Shown: positions 22,351 to 35,119, numbered from the stretch's first letter. The stretch: DNA of 64,000 bases from Lunularia cruciata (GCA_948567375.1 OX419756.1:71154552-71218551), one strand, 5' to 3'. Notes: generated by a model from the sequence alone, not told the origin. Numbers and translations: made by a program.

Positions 22351-22737
22351 ATGAAGAATATGTTCAGGACAACTATGTCCATAGCAGCTACAGCAGTATA
22401 TAATGGTGTATTGGTTCAATTTTATGAATATGAAGGCGGAATTTCCTCATATAATCCAAATTATTTTTATAACTATTATTTTTCCATTGTACTTCGTATT
22501 CAGAAAACCGAATAAATAGTATATTTTACAAGTTCATCTAGCTCATCTCAATCAGATGATAGAGAACATTATCCATATATTAGAGCAAATCCTCTTGGAA
22601 AACGTTCAATACTGGATGAACTGTATCTTTTACGACTATATGCCTTAGCTTTGAATTTTGGAATAAACATTTTACGAGTACAATTAAATAACATAGGCAC
22701 ACGAATATTAGAATATAGGAGAGTAGATAGAGCTTAA
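22351..22737 (+). pseudogene. AT-rich ORF relic with one internal stop, unknown function
   Basis: One frame runs 128 codons from ATG 22351 to TAA 22735-22737 with a single internal TAA at 22513-22515. The product is rich in Tyr and Asn at first (QFYEYEGGISSYNPNYF), has a run of six Ser, then a regular basic/hydrophobic part (GKRSILDELYLLRLYALAL). It is unlike the retrotransposon proteins in the window and I do not recognise the family. The uninterrupted register over 380 bp of AT-rich DNA suggests former coding. Confidence 0.4.
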
Positions 22738-22862
22738 TATATACCTAGGCTTGGAATGAGAAAACTAAATCTCAAGATAAGGCCAGAGTCTATCTATGAG
22801 AAATATATCTTGTAAAGGATAATGAAATACTAAAGGTACCAACATTGACAGCATTGTGCAAC

Positions 22863-22904
22863 CCATCTTGCACATTTAATATTAAATATCAATGTGCAAG
22901 ATGG
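22863..22904. repeat. perfect 14-bp inverted repeat (hairpin)
   Basis: CCATCTTGCACATT at 22863-22876 pairs exactly with 22891-22904; the 14-nt loop is AT only. It could be a small hairpin RNA, a terminator-like structure or a trace of a small inverted-repeat element. Confidence 0.8.
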
Positions 22905-23906
22905 CTCCATTAAAGTTTCCACAACCCGTGTAGAAAAATATAATCTGCACATCAACTTAAAAAAGTGGTATATAACCAAAATCGAATTCTCTTACATATA
23001 AATGAATAGTTACAACGATAATATCCTTATAACATAGCACTTCCACACCATGTACTAGAATGAGAAGATATCAAGTCGTCATTAAGATCAAGCACTTGGA
23101 GCATCAATGGTCATTCTTACTTTAGAGGATTATATGTCGATATACATTCATGATATCCATTAAGTAAAACAAGAAAGAAGTGGAAAGCTAGCAAATATTT
23201 ACCAACCAAAATCTAAAAATACCATAAAACTCAACTTATAGAAAAATTGGTATTTGCAGATATAAAAACTATGCTATTTGTTGCATATACAAGAAAGGCC
23301 TCAAGTGCTTTCATTGGTATATCAACATAGCTAAATATAGGAGAGAGCTGCATGTTTCCAATTATAGTCACATAATGACTGTTCTTAAATTCTCTTCTCT
23401 AGTTTGCTCAACCTGCTCAAGCAAGTCAGCCTCATAGTAATATCTCTCTACTCTTCCGGTCAAAGATAGTAATCTTGGAGTCTATGTGTTTCTTATTATA
23501 AATTACTTTTGATCATGAGACTCATCCTTGTGGGATGATAACTTTTGAGCTCCTTGAGGACAACTAACCTTAACGTAAAGGAAGCACTATTTCCACCACA
23601 CTTTTTTCTATTTCCACTACAACACTCTAGTTTTAATAACCCGTACACTAATCCAGGTTCTGGGGTCTGGAGATAAATGGGGTGGAAATAATAAAAACTG
23701 TGGTGGAAATAGTACTTCCCTAACGTATACTCATAAACAATTTTACAACCATCCAAACATCCTATCAAGACTGCAAGGAGCAATAAACGACTCAAGGTCA
23801 CGTTGTAAATGAAGACTATGTTCATTGAAAGAAGTCATCTATGAATAAATTTACACTATTATTTCTGATCTCCAGAAAACATAGCTATATTCACAAGAAT
23901 CTTTAC
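22905..23906. other. AT-rich stretch without recognised gene
   Basis: The longest frame is 109 codons on the minus strand (23496-23825), without a recognisable domain and with composition typical of chance ORFs. Confidence 0.45.
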
Positions 23907-24125
23907 TCAAAGAATCTTTACAAGCAATTGACCTCTTAAAGCAATAGGTAATGTCACACTAAATCCATATAATTTGTGTAACAAATCCAGAAATTGGTCT
24001 TCAAATGAACTATTTTCCTCCCTATACACCATATGCTTACTAGACTTTTGGGTTGACCCATATTTAAATTCATTGCCCTCTTGCAAATGACAATACATAT
24101 TATAAGAGGATGTCGGGAAACACAA
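23907..24125 (-). pseudogene. minus-strand ORF relic, unknown function
   Basis: The 72-codon frame contains YGSTQKSSKHMVYREENSSF and then FEDQFLDLLHKLYGF, which looks protein-like. Upstream the same frame continues to about 24190 with two stops. No family was recognised. It lies 0.76 kb from another minus-strand relic (24888-25202) and may belong to the same former gene. Confidence 0.3.
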
Positions 24126-24887
24126 TCTAGAAAAGTTTCATACGAGCTACTTCTTAAGTGAATCCACAACTTTAAAATTTCTAATCAAGCCTTATTTGCT
24201 AGAATCCAATATAATATTTTATCTTGAGAAGCCAATAATCATTCGTGATAACTTTACTATCACGCTAGTATTTTTCTCACTAATTCTCTTGTGAATTGCT
24301 TTGTATTAGTTCTACTCTTTCCAAAAGCTGATTTGATCTCCTCTATTCTTTAGAACAAGCATTGTGTGGTAGGCTCACCTCCTCTTGTTTCAATCATCAT
24401 AACATGTATAACAATTCTAACTATTGTACCTGTTGGTATCGGTAACAGTTAGAGAATACATATCTTGTGATGCTTCGCTTACTATCTAATACTTCTATAC
24501 TGCACTTAATTTATAAAAATAAATTACATTTAATTAATTTATATTTAAAATTTAAAAATAAATAAAAATACCATCATAGACCAAAGTCCAAACAAACCAA
24601 TCTTGCCAAGCGAAACTACCCAAGGAAATAAAAAGGTGATTTACTGTTGGCTCTATATTCCAATTCTTTGCTTGAAATAAATTTAAATGGTATAATTCTA
24701 TTGAGAAGTTTAAGTACTAATAGAAGCATACCAAAGTTGAGAGAATTTATGATCTAGGTCATGAATTTAATGTTAAATATATAAACCAAATATGATTTTA
24801 TAGCATATTCTCCACACACTGCATTATAATGTGAAAAGTATTTGGGAAGAGAAAATTTTGGGATGTATATTCTCCTTATCATTCACT
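24126..24887. other. AT-rich stretch without recognised gene
   Basis: No coherent frame of length; composition is strongly AT-biased around 24500-24560. Confidence 0.45.
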
Positions 24888-25202
24888 CTACTTCATCTTC
24901 CGTCCTTTCATATTATTTCCGACTTGAGAAGATAAAGCTAAAATCTGACTTAAAACATTTACTTGTTCTATGATCTCTTCTAACTTGCCAATACAAGCTT
25001 CTTTAAGTATCTCCCCAATTCTTTCTGCACTTAAAGGCATAACATATACCTTATTTAAACAGATGATCCACTCTCATAATAAAGAATATCTACTCTTGTA
25101 CCAAAGTAAATTAGGTGCACACAAAGACTTCTCCAAAGTGAATTCCACAGATAAGATAAGATGCCCCAAGTATTATTCTCCTTTATTTATATATTTGAAA
25201 TG
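24888..25202 (-). pseudogene. minus-strand coding relic with a helical C-terminus, unknown function
   Basis: One frame runs 105 codons to a TAG at 24888-24890 with two internal stops. The last 50 residues form a regular amphipathic pattern (SAERIGEILKEACIGKLEEI, then EQVNVLSQILALSSQVGNN) that looks like genuine protein. The N-terminal part contains LCAPNLLWYKSRYSLL. No family was recognised. Confidence 0.4.
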
Positions 25203-25482
25203 CTATCATAAACTTAATCATCGTCCCTCATTCATGTTCATATGGATTGGTCAGACGGCACCTAAGATAAACACAACCAGCAGATTAGTTTGAGATTTCA
25301 TGTACAGATCTTGATCAACTACTCTTAACTTTTCTACAAGATTTCACCTACAATACTCTAGACTTTATACACAAGTCTTCCCCAACTATTTATTGGTTAG
25401 TATTCTCAAATAAATAAGAGTTATAACTTTATCCTAACTAACTAAAGATAGTTACAAGATAACTAGAGTTTTTTTTTCTTCC

Positions 25483-25485
<3 letters not shown>

Positions 25486-25555
<70 letters not shown>
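25486..25555. repeat. (TA)35 microsatellite
   Basis: An uninterrupted run of about 70 bp of alternating TA, preceded by a T-rich tract (25469-25486). Confidence 0.97.
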
Positions 25556-25557
<2 letters not shown>

Positions 25558-28150
25558 GATTTCATTCTAAGAGATTAATCTTTATTCTTTGGCTCCAAAT
25601 TTAACTTAAATTATATATAGAATCACTTTTTATGTTTTAGAGGCCAAATTACCATTTCTTATTGTCATTGCTTCAAAAAATTATTAGACAAATATTGTCA
25701 CATTAGAATGCATATAGTTGTTCTAATGATCTTTAACTATATCTTATAAGCAAGAACGTTCCTTGTTTATGGGAATATAAAGCTTAAGTGTGATTGAACT
25801 TCACTATTACTATTACTGCAATTTGATAGCAATTTGATGTATCACGTACTATTATTGCAATTAATGGGTTAAAACCCCCAAAGTGTTACATCTACAACTA
25901 AACAACAACTTATAAGAAAAAAAGTTTATAATCTTAAATAATTTATCTTTTTAAATAATATCATTATACCAAATTATAATATTTATTTTAGTAAAGATAA
26001 TCAAATAAAAAAGATCATATCCTCAATAAGATTAATATGAGTTTGAGAAGAAAGGTTTTGCCTATATCACTCTACTTACCATGATAAGCTCAATCAAAGT
26101 GTTTTACCATCAAGGACAAAAACTATATCATTTTTGTTGAAGAAAAACATAACATACTAACATTAACTCAAGAGATCATTTTGGATGAAACAATCTAGTA
26201 AAAAGTGTATGATCTTATTTGATCGACAATTTAAGTTCAATTTGATAAACAAAGATATAAAAATTTGAATACACAATGTTTTGAAGAGGATTTACGACCT
26301 TAATGACACAAGTGAACTCGGAATGAGACAAATTCTAAGGGGTCCATAGAATAAAAATTTGGATTGACCTCTAATTCGATAAGTCTAAAAGTATTCAGAA
26401 GTTAGATGGAAGGTCAAACGATGGAGGCTTTGTCATTTGTCTACATATAGGAGCTTGTCTTTTACATATTATTCTGACATTGATCAAATAAAAATGTGTG
26501 TAAACTTTTCTTTGCTCCTTTAGTAACTATTTTATTCTTCATCTCAACTCGTCAACATAAAGTAGCCGTCATTTCGTTCTTCGTCTCAACTTGTCAAGAC
26601 GGAGTAAACGTTATTTCATCTTTTTGTCTGGATTTGTCCGTTAATGTTGGACTTCATTTTGAGCCAACCACTATTGATGCAAACTTTAAACGCTAAACGC
26701 CAAAAATCTTGGCTCCTTCCATTCACCGCTTAACATGAATTTAGATCTGTGTAGAGAAATTTGATGTTCAACAATGTTACATAAGTAGCAAGGTTTGCAT
26801 TGAGTGAACAGATGGGCGGAGAATGTGAGTTGCTATTTGTTGGCCAGGTTTGAACCGAACGCTTCGACAATTTCAACTGTTGCTTGATGACCACATCTGT
26901 GTTTGAATCCGAACTTCTCTCGGCGCATTACACATGAACTCCATCAAACCAAAACGTATATGGTGTAGCCGAGCAAGTCCGTGAAGCCGTAATTCACTTG
27001 ACTATCCAGTATAGAAATTATTGAACCAGTGAATTATGATCTGCCAGCAGTTTCAATGACACAGTCTAAGAAAGTGCTGATACCGGATTGTACGAAGGAA
27101 TCACAACGCGAAAGCGATGATTGCATCGTACATCATCAGAACTACCTGCAAGGGTAGAAGTTCGCTCTGACTTCAAAATTTCAGAGCAAGTATTGATGTT
27201 AGACGCGAAATCGCACAATCGGGAAGCAAGGATGAAATGTTTACAATTTCATGTAACTTCTACATATGTCATGAAACTGGAGAATGGGAAACCTTGGCCT
27301 CTGGAAAGCAGAAGTTACTATACACAGAGGATTACTAATAAATTTGGGCACCGCTTCTCAGCTGGAAAGATGTGCAAGAGATCGATCCCAATCGACTCGT
27401 TCATCATCGGGCAATTTCAATTTACAGTTGCACAGAATCTGTCACTTGTAGTCTATTCTCAAAAGGCTTTGCGCGCAATGAGCCCAAAGCAGATTCCCTT
27501 ACAACATTGATGACAGAAAGGGTTACGAGGTGGAGACTGACTAGGAGAAGCAATCCAGTCCAGCCAGGGTTGGAAACCCAATTTAGTGGTGCTCAAAATT
27601 CCTTGACTATAAGGTAAAAGAGTTCGTTACTTGCTTCGAGCAGACACTGGTCAACACAAAACCACAAGAATAGGTTGCAGAACAGGTATAAGGGATAGGC
27701 AAACACAGATGGAAGACCCGGTACCAACAACGACATGCGGCGTTGTACAAGCATTTGGAGAAATACCAACAGATTAATCCGTGTCTGTCTACAGATGAAA
27801 GGAAAAGTGAGGCTCCCATTGTCTCTGTCGCAGAGAAATTGGGAATCTCATGTCTCACTTTCGCCTTACACTGCTCTTTCTATCCTTCTTGTTATCTCCT
27901 GTGTGTCGCGTTTCTCTTACACGGCTTCAATATAAGAAGCATGAACGGCACTGGGGTCGAGCCTGCTACCATAATGGCCGACACCCTTGCTAACTCTGTA
28001 GGAAGCTATGGAAGGATGAGCAGCTTTAGGGGAAATCGACTGCTAAATCAATAAACAGAGCATTCTATATCCAGGCAGAAGACACCTACCATGCAGTACG
28101 GTCTGCCAAAGCCAAAACTGAAGAAAAGCTTTCGATTCATAAGCATGATG

Positions 28151-28182
28151 GTGAAAGAGGAGTGGCTGAACTCCTCTTTCAC
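28151..28182. repeat. perfect 13-bp hairpin
   Basis: GTGAAAGAGGAGT (28151-28163), loop GGCTGA, then the exact complement (28170-28182). Confidence 0.85.
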
Positions 28183-31100
28183 ACTTAGTCCAAGGGAGGA
28201 TCGACGGCAGGAGTATCTTTTCGACAGCGCTCGAGCACCAAGGGCCTAAAAGCCCCGGCATAGAGGGATATCAAGATGTGACGAGCGAGGAACGCCCTTT
28301 GATTTTCTCTTAGGCGTCGGAGCTCGTATTGACTAAAGGCCAGGCAGTAGTTGGAGGATTGATGGCGGCGTACTATCAGATAGACTTAGAGATAGTGAGG
28401 AGGAACCTATGTCAAGCGTAGGCGATGGAGGGGGCCCGGAATTGTTGAGAATCCAGGTCCCACGCCAACGTTTGTGGAATAGCCTGTGAGTGCGGCTTTG
28501 CTGTGCTGCGCTGGATGCCGTTGTTCCTTCCATCATGCAGCCTAGTCGGATGATATACAGAATTGCAGCCCTGATGTCTGCCTGGAGATCTATTTGAATC
28601 AGGCGACCAACATTCACGGGGAAAGGAAATAGTTGTGCTCGTATACCGCTGTAAAACCTTGATGATGATGGAAATTGTGTTCTCGATCTTCGAGTTTATG
28701 TTCGTAATACCGTTAGACCCTGGGGTGCACGTGTGCTTTAAGTAACGGTGTCCGAAGGTATGTCCCTGGAGGTTGGAACTTGGTTGCGCATACTGTACTG
28801 ATATAGAGACAGTAATCTTTGTCACCTCTACTGTAGACTTTGATCTACATCAAACTGGGATTGGCATCGAAAGTCTGTAAATCTATGACCCCCGTAACTC
28901 TCTGGTATATCCCTACACGCTACAACCGTGTCGTGACCTCAACTTCAGACCTGCCAGTGACAATAAGGAAAAGCAAAGATGCTTCATCAGCTCGACTCAC
29001 CTCACCTCGTCAAGGATGCCCGCGAGAAAGCTCTTACAAGCTTATATAGGGATGCGAAGGGGTTGGCAGGCGATGTCTGAACGAGTATGATAAATATTAA
29101 AGTTATCAAAGAAGGGGCACAACAACTGTAGTAGTACAGTGCACAAATTAACGATTTGTCAAGTCCAAAGGTGATGTGCATGGGACTGCATAATGCACGA
29201 GGCCGATGTAAGATTCGGCGTGGCGAGCCAAATCTGTCACTACTAGATTATTGTGTTCTTTGAGGTCGCAAGTTGGAGTTAAAGAGTCGGCAGTTAAGTC
29301 TTGGCATTGAAGTGGAGGCATCGGGTCACGCTCAGTGTTACATTTCCATCTTGTGTGGGGGTGGTTGAGGGCGAGCCACTGGATGTGTTTGTGAGTATAG
29401 ATGCAGTAATGTAGACCACAGTTGCATTACCGTATGATTGACAGCTAAAACACAGAACTATCGCCTGGAAGATGCTCTCTCTTTCTCTTCTGGCTCAGAC
29501 GCTCAGGTGCTTTTACTGTGCAGACTGATGATGTCGATGTTGCGGTGAGTTAAGCTCAACAGTTGTAAACACGGATCCACTTTCCTATATTCATATTCAA
29601 GTAATCGCGTTGCATTGGTTGCTAGCCCTCAAATCGGTTTCCACAACATCAAGCTGTTTTCACCTACTGTGAAGTGCCACAATGGCACTTCCAGACCCTA
29701 CGATTGTCGTGTCGGTGTCCTTTTGACGTCTTCCTGCGCATCATTTCCGCATGCATACTTTCATGCATGATTACTCTGTCACTGATGCAGATATCCGCTG
29801 ATGGATTGTGGGATCTACATTCCATACATGTGCTAGTGTATACTTCCTGCACCAAGTTACCGCTTTATGTTAACTTTGTCATCCTGTGGGCCATCCGTGT
29901 CCATGAAACTTTGGACAATCACGGTGATCGCCCACATGATCTATTGATCGAAGACCCTTGGGTTGCGGTCCCCACACTTTCTTCATCTCTTGCTCCAAGA
30001 TACGGAACCTTAAAACAACCGAGGGAGAATGCTTTGTACTAGGAGCTCTTGTTTCATCAATGTACGGTAAAGCCCGCTTCCGACTGAAAAGAAACTGTTC
30101 GCCTTGCGCAAGTTTAACCTAATAATGTTACGCGATCAATCAATGTCCTATCGATGGCACCCAATTCCTGCCTGCGGTCCTAAAGAAAAGTCCCTTCACG
30201 CGATTCATGTAGCACGGAGTAACGGGGTACGATAAGCTTCCACCACGTCAGAGAACCTTACATTTTCAACTCGTGCAGATGCTCACTATCAGAGCGACGC
30301 AGCGCCGCACAGATGGATATTGTTCTGTAAAGTAGTAAATTGATGGGTTGAGTCAGTCAAGACAAAGAACTCCTTTTCTTCAAGTCGTCACTTCTTTCGG
30401 CGTCGTAGACCTTAGGCAGGTGCAATCACCAGCATGAAGACTCTAGACATGGAGAAGAATCTACCAATTAGCCCAGGGCTATCAAGAACCTTTTTGTCAG
30501 TTTCTATGCCTACACAATCTTAAGAAAGCTACTACCGCACGACTTAGGAGATCGATATGATGGCCCAAGCTACGCACAAAAGCATAGTTCCGTGGCTTTA
30601 GTCCCTACGATCGATGCCGATGCTCCCCGCTCCCTGCGCGGAATTCGGGCAAACACATGGTTCTATCTGATCTGATCTATTCGCTTGGATCGACGGCGCT
30701 TTTCAACAACGAGAGCAACTGTGCCGCGATTGCAATCGTCGCCTGCTCAACAACGACCTCGTAACATGAAGATCCTCGACAAACCTTGACGCCCAGCAGA
30801 GCCGAGCTCATGCCTGAAGAACAAGTCAATAATCAAGAAACTAAAGAATCTCGAACCACTGCCTTTGACTTGTGATCCAACGCGCAAGTGGACGTGGTTG
30901 GTGGATGAGACCTGATGATTTTCTCGCGAAAGTATATAAACTTCTATTAAACGCTGTACTTTCTGCAGTGTGCTTGATGTGACACATTGTCGCACAAGCG
31001 CTGTTCAGTTTCCCAAGTTCTGGGGACGCTCGAGGAGCTTTCCCAGAAAGGAGGAAATCAGTCTCTACAGTATTTTCCAAAATTCCAATTTCCGAAACTT

Positions 31101-31655
31101 CCAACGAAGGCATAAGGAATCGGCTTCGCTTGAGTCAAGTACTTCATCCGCGTCGAATCCGTAGAATGCTCTTAGCTAGTACAGAACTGAATTACTAAAG
31201 TTTGAAATTCGGCATCATCCATTCACGACACAAGTAAATCTGCTGATATTACCATTGGATTTAGCTCGCACGTACATTATATAATCAACAAGTCTAAATC
31301 CAATCTCGCCTGACGTCTCCTTAAATGTTCAAAGCTCAAACTGAAAGATAGTTTTTGCAAGGAAATCAAAGAATGACGACCGCGTAGAAAAAATTGCAAG
31401 GAAATTGCGTAATCAAATCTATGTTTGTTAAGCGGGCAAATCGAGTTTTGCGAAAAGTCTTTTCCCGAGGCACACTCACCATTTTGCTGACGGGTTTCTG
31501 TACCTGGGTCGTTATCCTGCTTAGAACGTGACGAAAGCATTGCACTAAGTTGTCATCTCCTGTGGACCGTGTCAACTTCTGTCAATTACTGCCCAGATTC
31601 AAGCACGCTCCCTGAGTCGTGGCTTCAAAGGGCGGCGGATAAGGCACAGGTGGAC

Positions 31656-31724
31656 AAAGCGAAATTCTTCTTGACATTGATATCAAGCTAAAGCGAAAAT
31701 TCTTCTTGACATTGATATCAAGCT
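31656..31724. repeat. tandem duplication of a 34-bp unit
   Basis: The unit at 31656-31689 (starting AAAGCGAAATTCTTCTTGAC) is repeated at 31690-31724 with one added A. It must be recent because there are no substitutions. Confidence 0.92.
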
Positions 31725-31999
31725 AACACATTAAATTACCGACTTGTTTAAGACTAGAAATTTCGCGTAGAACAACTATTTGGAACATGATACCGCTGTA
31801 CCCAGTCGTACGGATTCCAAAATCTCATAACAGACCTCGTGGATTCACCCGTCAATTGCGTCGGTCACGTATACTTTCCAGTTAAGTAGCTCGTTATTGT
31901 TCCCTTCTTACTCTTTACAGAACTAGCTGCTTGTATTGTAAAATTACTATGTAGACCGGTTCAGATAAGACCGGTGTGCAACTGTTCCCAAGCTATATT

Positions 32000-32012
32000 G
32001 CAAACCCATAGA
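32000..32012. repeat. 13-bp target-site duplication, left
   Basis: GCAAACCCATAGA, identical to 36797-36809. It lies immediately outside the 3' end of the non-LTR element. Confidence 0.8.
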
Positions 32013-32414
32013 GAAATGGCCACCGCCAAGAAAACGGAAACCGCGTAGGATAAATGAAGGATGGGAAGACCCCATCAAGCCGCACAAGGGAGAGACAAAA
32101 AAGGTAACATGGGGCTAAACCCCAATAGAGTCTATATGATAAATATGCCCTACCTACTGCACCTAAGATATCCGAACTATGCAAGACGTATGGTCTACAC
32201 ACAATTGGAGCATCCGAAGAAACATCACCTAATGTTATTGCTCTCCTATGGATTGCACCCGCCACTGCACTCTATAGAGCAATGGACACACGCTGTCTAA
32301 AATATGCTATAAAGTATAAGAGTGAGAGTGGTACCCCTGACACCTAACATGATAAGCTCTCGTGCACTCCTTGACAAATATGTCAAATGCCGTGTCCATC
32401 GCTCCATATAACTC
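32013..32414 (-). other. 3' UTR of the non-LTR element
   Basis: Partly conserved in two other copies (35757-36150 and 62756-62859). The shared core contains GTCTTCCCATCCTTC and TATCCTACGCGGT on the minus strand. There is no poly(A) tail; the end is GGCGGTGGCCATTTC here and GCGGTCGCCTTGTTC at 62756. A unique 3' end without poly(A) fits R2-type target-primed transcription. Confidence 0.8.
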
Positions 32415-32834
32415 CTATGCTAGAGGAACAAAGAGGTGACCTTGCTGCATGCCCCTATACTTGGAGACCTTGCAACCTGCTACTGCACTTGCTGCCCATC
32501 CAAGGAGATGTGTAATCACTCCCTCCAAAACTGTATCCCGCATAGGGTCCGTGACCACGAGATCCGCTACTGTCACCAAATCATCTCGGACCAAGTATAA
32601 GTTTGCCCTGACACGTGTCATTTGCAACGCATACAAATGCTCCTTCCAAGCCAAGTATCCACTCTCTCGCGCCATAGCAAACACTATGTCTCTAATGGCA
32701 TCATGGGTAGCTATCCTCTGTCCTCCAAAAGGACACCGTGTCATGTGGACCGCCGCTGCATCTAGTGTAGAACCACACTCACAAGTGAGTAGTGAAGATG
32801 CAGATGGGTGGACCAAACCTAGGCAAAACCTCAT
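32415..32834 (-). pseudogene. CCHC and endonuclease-like domain of the non-LTR element
   Basis: The 139-codon frame contains LLTCECGSTLDAAAVHMTRC, a C-x-C-x9-H-x3-C motif, followed by RIATHDAIRDIVF. Then comes VADLVVTDPMRDTVLEGVIT, which has the D...(E/D)x(K) layout of the PD-(D/E)XK-like nuclease with its last Lys not evident. In R2-class elements this region nicks the target DNA to prime reverse transcription. The frame itself is open to its TAG stop. Homologous domains occur at 18000-18280, 36100-36560 and, in family E, at 45930-45988 plus 49193-49490. Confidence 0.82.
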
Positions 32835-32882
32835 TGCTGTAGAGAAAGTAGTCGGTGCGAGTCGGAAAGCCCTTATGCATGG

Positions 32883-33365
32883 TCAAGCTAGGATCCACGA
32901 GCATGCATTCTTGCCGGAGCAAGAGCGTAGACGTGCTCTAGTAGCCTGAGGAATGGACAAGTCAACTAAGAGAGAATGTAGCGTATGCTCACACTGTCGT
33001 TCCATCAAGGAAGACTGTAGATCTCTAGTCCAATCTGACGATAGTGAAGCAAACGGTAGAAAACCCTCTTGTGCTCGTGGGGATAGACTATTTCTCGTCG
33101 GCCACAATAACACTTGGAGAGAAAAGGATCCTCCCTCCACCTTTGTCACATAAGTCTCCAAAATTGGCCTATAAGCAACCACAAAATGAGAGGAAAGTAG
33201 GGGTGCCGAGAGATCCCAACTACCCAAAAACGCTATAGGTGACATCTCCTCCATAGAAAGCAAGCCAACCCCACCACATGAGATCGGTAGAGCCGTCTGT
33301 CTACGTGCCAAATCCCCTGTCACACTCTCAAAAGTCCTTGGTCCAATATCACCAAAGACTCCCAT
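32883..33365 (-). pseudogene. RT thumb and linker of the non-LTR element
   Basis: The 160-codon frame contains ARRQTALPISCGGVGLLSM and SPIAFLGSWDLSAPLLSS, then LRSCSGKNACSWILA just before the CCHC domain. The LPI..GG.G block followed by AFLGSW is shared with family E at 39212-39290. It lies in the same frame as the neighbouring RT and endonuclease segments, from which single stops separate it. Confidence 0.78.
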
Positions 33366-33380
33366 AATCCTCCTATCAAA

Positions 33381-34400
33381 TCATGATAGGAAGGACGGTG
33401 AGGGAGGAACTGTACGGATGAGGTAGGATGGTCGACAAGCAATACTGGAAGAGAGTATACCAAATGCCACCTGTGGATCTCCTAGTAATGGAAGGTCATC
33501 CACATGGAGAACATCCTCTGCAAGGGCAGCGTCCAAGAAGCGTGTGACAAAATCCTCCGATCCTACTGGCACTCCAAGAACACAAAGTCCATCTGTGGAT
33601 GTGATACACCCCTCTGGAAGCTCAAGGTGGACAGGGATACCTAAAGGGGACCATGCCCTACACTTTGACACCTTGACTCTCAAGTCTACTAGATGTAGCT
33701 CGGTAGTCAAGTAGTCAAAGGCCTGCCTAATCTGATCTACAGGGCCTACGATGTGTGTATCATCTACCAAGGAGGGAACACAACCTGGCATGGCCAAAGT
33801 AGTAGATAGGAGAGCTCTAAAGTGAGCCATGGCAAATAAGAGCCCCCCCAAAGGATCTCCCCGACGTGTACCAACAATTGACTCCAAGATGGTGACTCCC
33901 TCCTGTGAACCACCATGTTGGTAGCAAGAGAGCCATAAAAAGACCGCACAAAAGGAATGAGACTTGCCAAGGATCCACCAACCTCCCTAAGCTCTCTAAA
34001 GATGGATGCACATGAGACGATATTAAAAGCATTCTCAACATCCACCTATAGGACGACCCACTCCGGATGGATATCTAGGAGTGCTCTAATGCCTAGAGAT
34101 ATAGCCTCACATCCTCCAGGTGTAGCTACTCCAAACTGATGTGGACTAAGGTGTTGTCAAAAGTGAGAACGATGTTGAAGGACAATGGTACGACTGACCA
34201 AACTCAAAAAGATCTCTCCAATAGCAATCGGTCTAATGCCTCCCGTGTCCTTCTCGATCGCGAGAAGTCGACTAGCACCTAAGACCTGACTAACAGACAT
34301 AGGAATGTCTCCCTCGCTACTGCTGCAGCCACCTGAAACAACTCGGTAAAACCACTAGAAGGGTCATCTGCCTGGAAGCAATCTCGAAGGTGCTCATAAA
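33381..34400 (-). pseudogene. reverse transcriptase of the non-LTR element
   Basis: Minus-strand blocks in order: SQVLGASRLLAIEKDTGGI and RPIAIGEIFLSLVSR (about 34300-34200); FGVATPGGCEAISLGIRALL (about 34139-34080); VDVENAFNIVS (about 34050), with the first catalytic Asp; GTRRGDPLGGLLFAMAHF (about 33870); and PSLVDDTHIVGP (about 33780), with the catalytic Asp pair. Breaks: a TGA near 34160, a TAG just before VDVENAF, and a frameshift near 33870. All three catalytic acidic residues are retained. Confidence 0.88.
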
Positions 34401-35119
34401 CATCGTTGACAAGCCTCTTGAGGAAAGGCGAGGGGCAGTGCACAACGCTTGTGCAAATAGCGACCTATCAAGACATAAGGCTGCTCAGGCTGATAATCTA
34501 AGACCTCTAGTGGTAGTCCTTCTACTGCTATAGGATGCAATGAGCGTAGGGAAGAGATAGTCTCATCAATACGACTTGCTATAGACAAAGTGTGTAGCGC
34601 TCGTGTTGCTCTACTAAACTCTCCCGCCTGACCCAATGTCCTACATCGTCATAATCGAGTGGAATCTGTGGTATCCTGTGGCGATGCCTGTCTCCTAAAT
34701 TGTGTAGCCTTAATAGACTCCTCCTGAAGGGCTGCCCAATCCCCCACTCGGAATCGATGAAATCTAGCAGCCACCTCTCTATGCCCCGCACGTCTCCCTC
34801 TAGCATAACGAAGACACCATCGAGGGAGTAGGAGGAATAGGAACCATGCTAACTCGTCCAAGGGATCACGTCCCAAACGATCTAGTGGTAGGCGAAAAGC
34901 ATGTCTAGCCTCATCATGGAGTGTGCGGGGTAGCCTATGGAATAGACGTGGACATGGAAAACTAGTCTCAAATAACCCCAAAATGCAACCCGCCTAAGAA
35001 GCTAACCACACCCACGACTCGATCGATATCCCTAGAACGATCAATGAAGGTATAGAAGAAGCGTGCGTAATCTCGAGTGTCGCTGCTGTCAATGTGGTCG
35101 CTTGTCTCACGTGGGCATC
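34394..35119 (-). pseudogene. N-terminal linker of the non-LTR element
   Basis: Frames 34981-34649 (110 codons, Arg-rich) and 34636-34394 (80 codons) contain HDEARHAFRLPLDRLG and GEFSRATRALHTLSIASRID. They join the zinc finger to the RT and lie in the same frame as both. No separate domain was recognised. Confidence 0.65.

Larger units (their letters stand above)
25556..31999. other. long single-copy stretch without recognised gene
   Basis: AT-rich to about 26700, then more balanced. Many ORFs of 60-137 codons exist on both strands, but they overlap in conflicting frames and none shows a domain. Local structures are listed separately (28151-28182, 31656-31724). Short exons of an intron-rich gene could be hidden here; I cannot call one. 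Confidence 0.4.

Noticed and set aside
27121-27510. 129-codon plus-strand ORF
   Set aside because: No domain, no plausible splice or start context, overlapped by another frame. Treated as chance.
28412-28825. 137-codon minus-strand ORF
   Set aside because: Low-complexity Ser/Thr/Pro/Gln-rich translation without a known motif and no support from neighbours.
32449-32949. 166-codon plus-strand ORF
   Set aside because: Antisense to the endonuclease-like domain of the non-LTR element, whose minus-strand frame carries the recognisable motifs.
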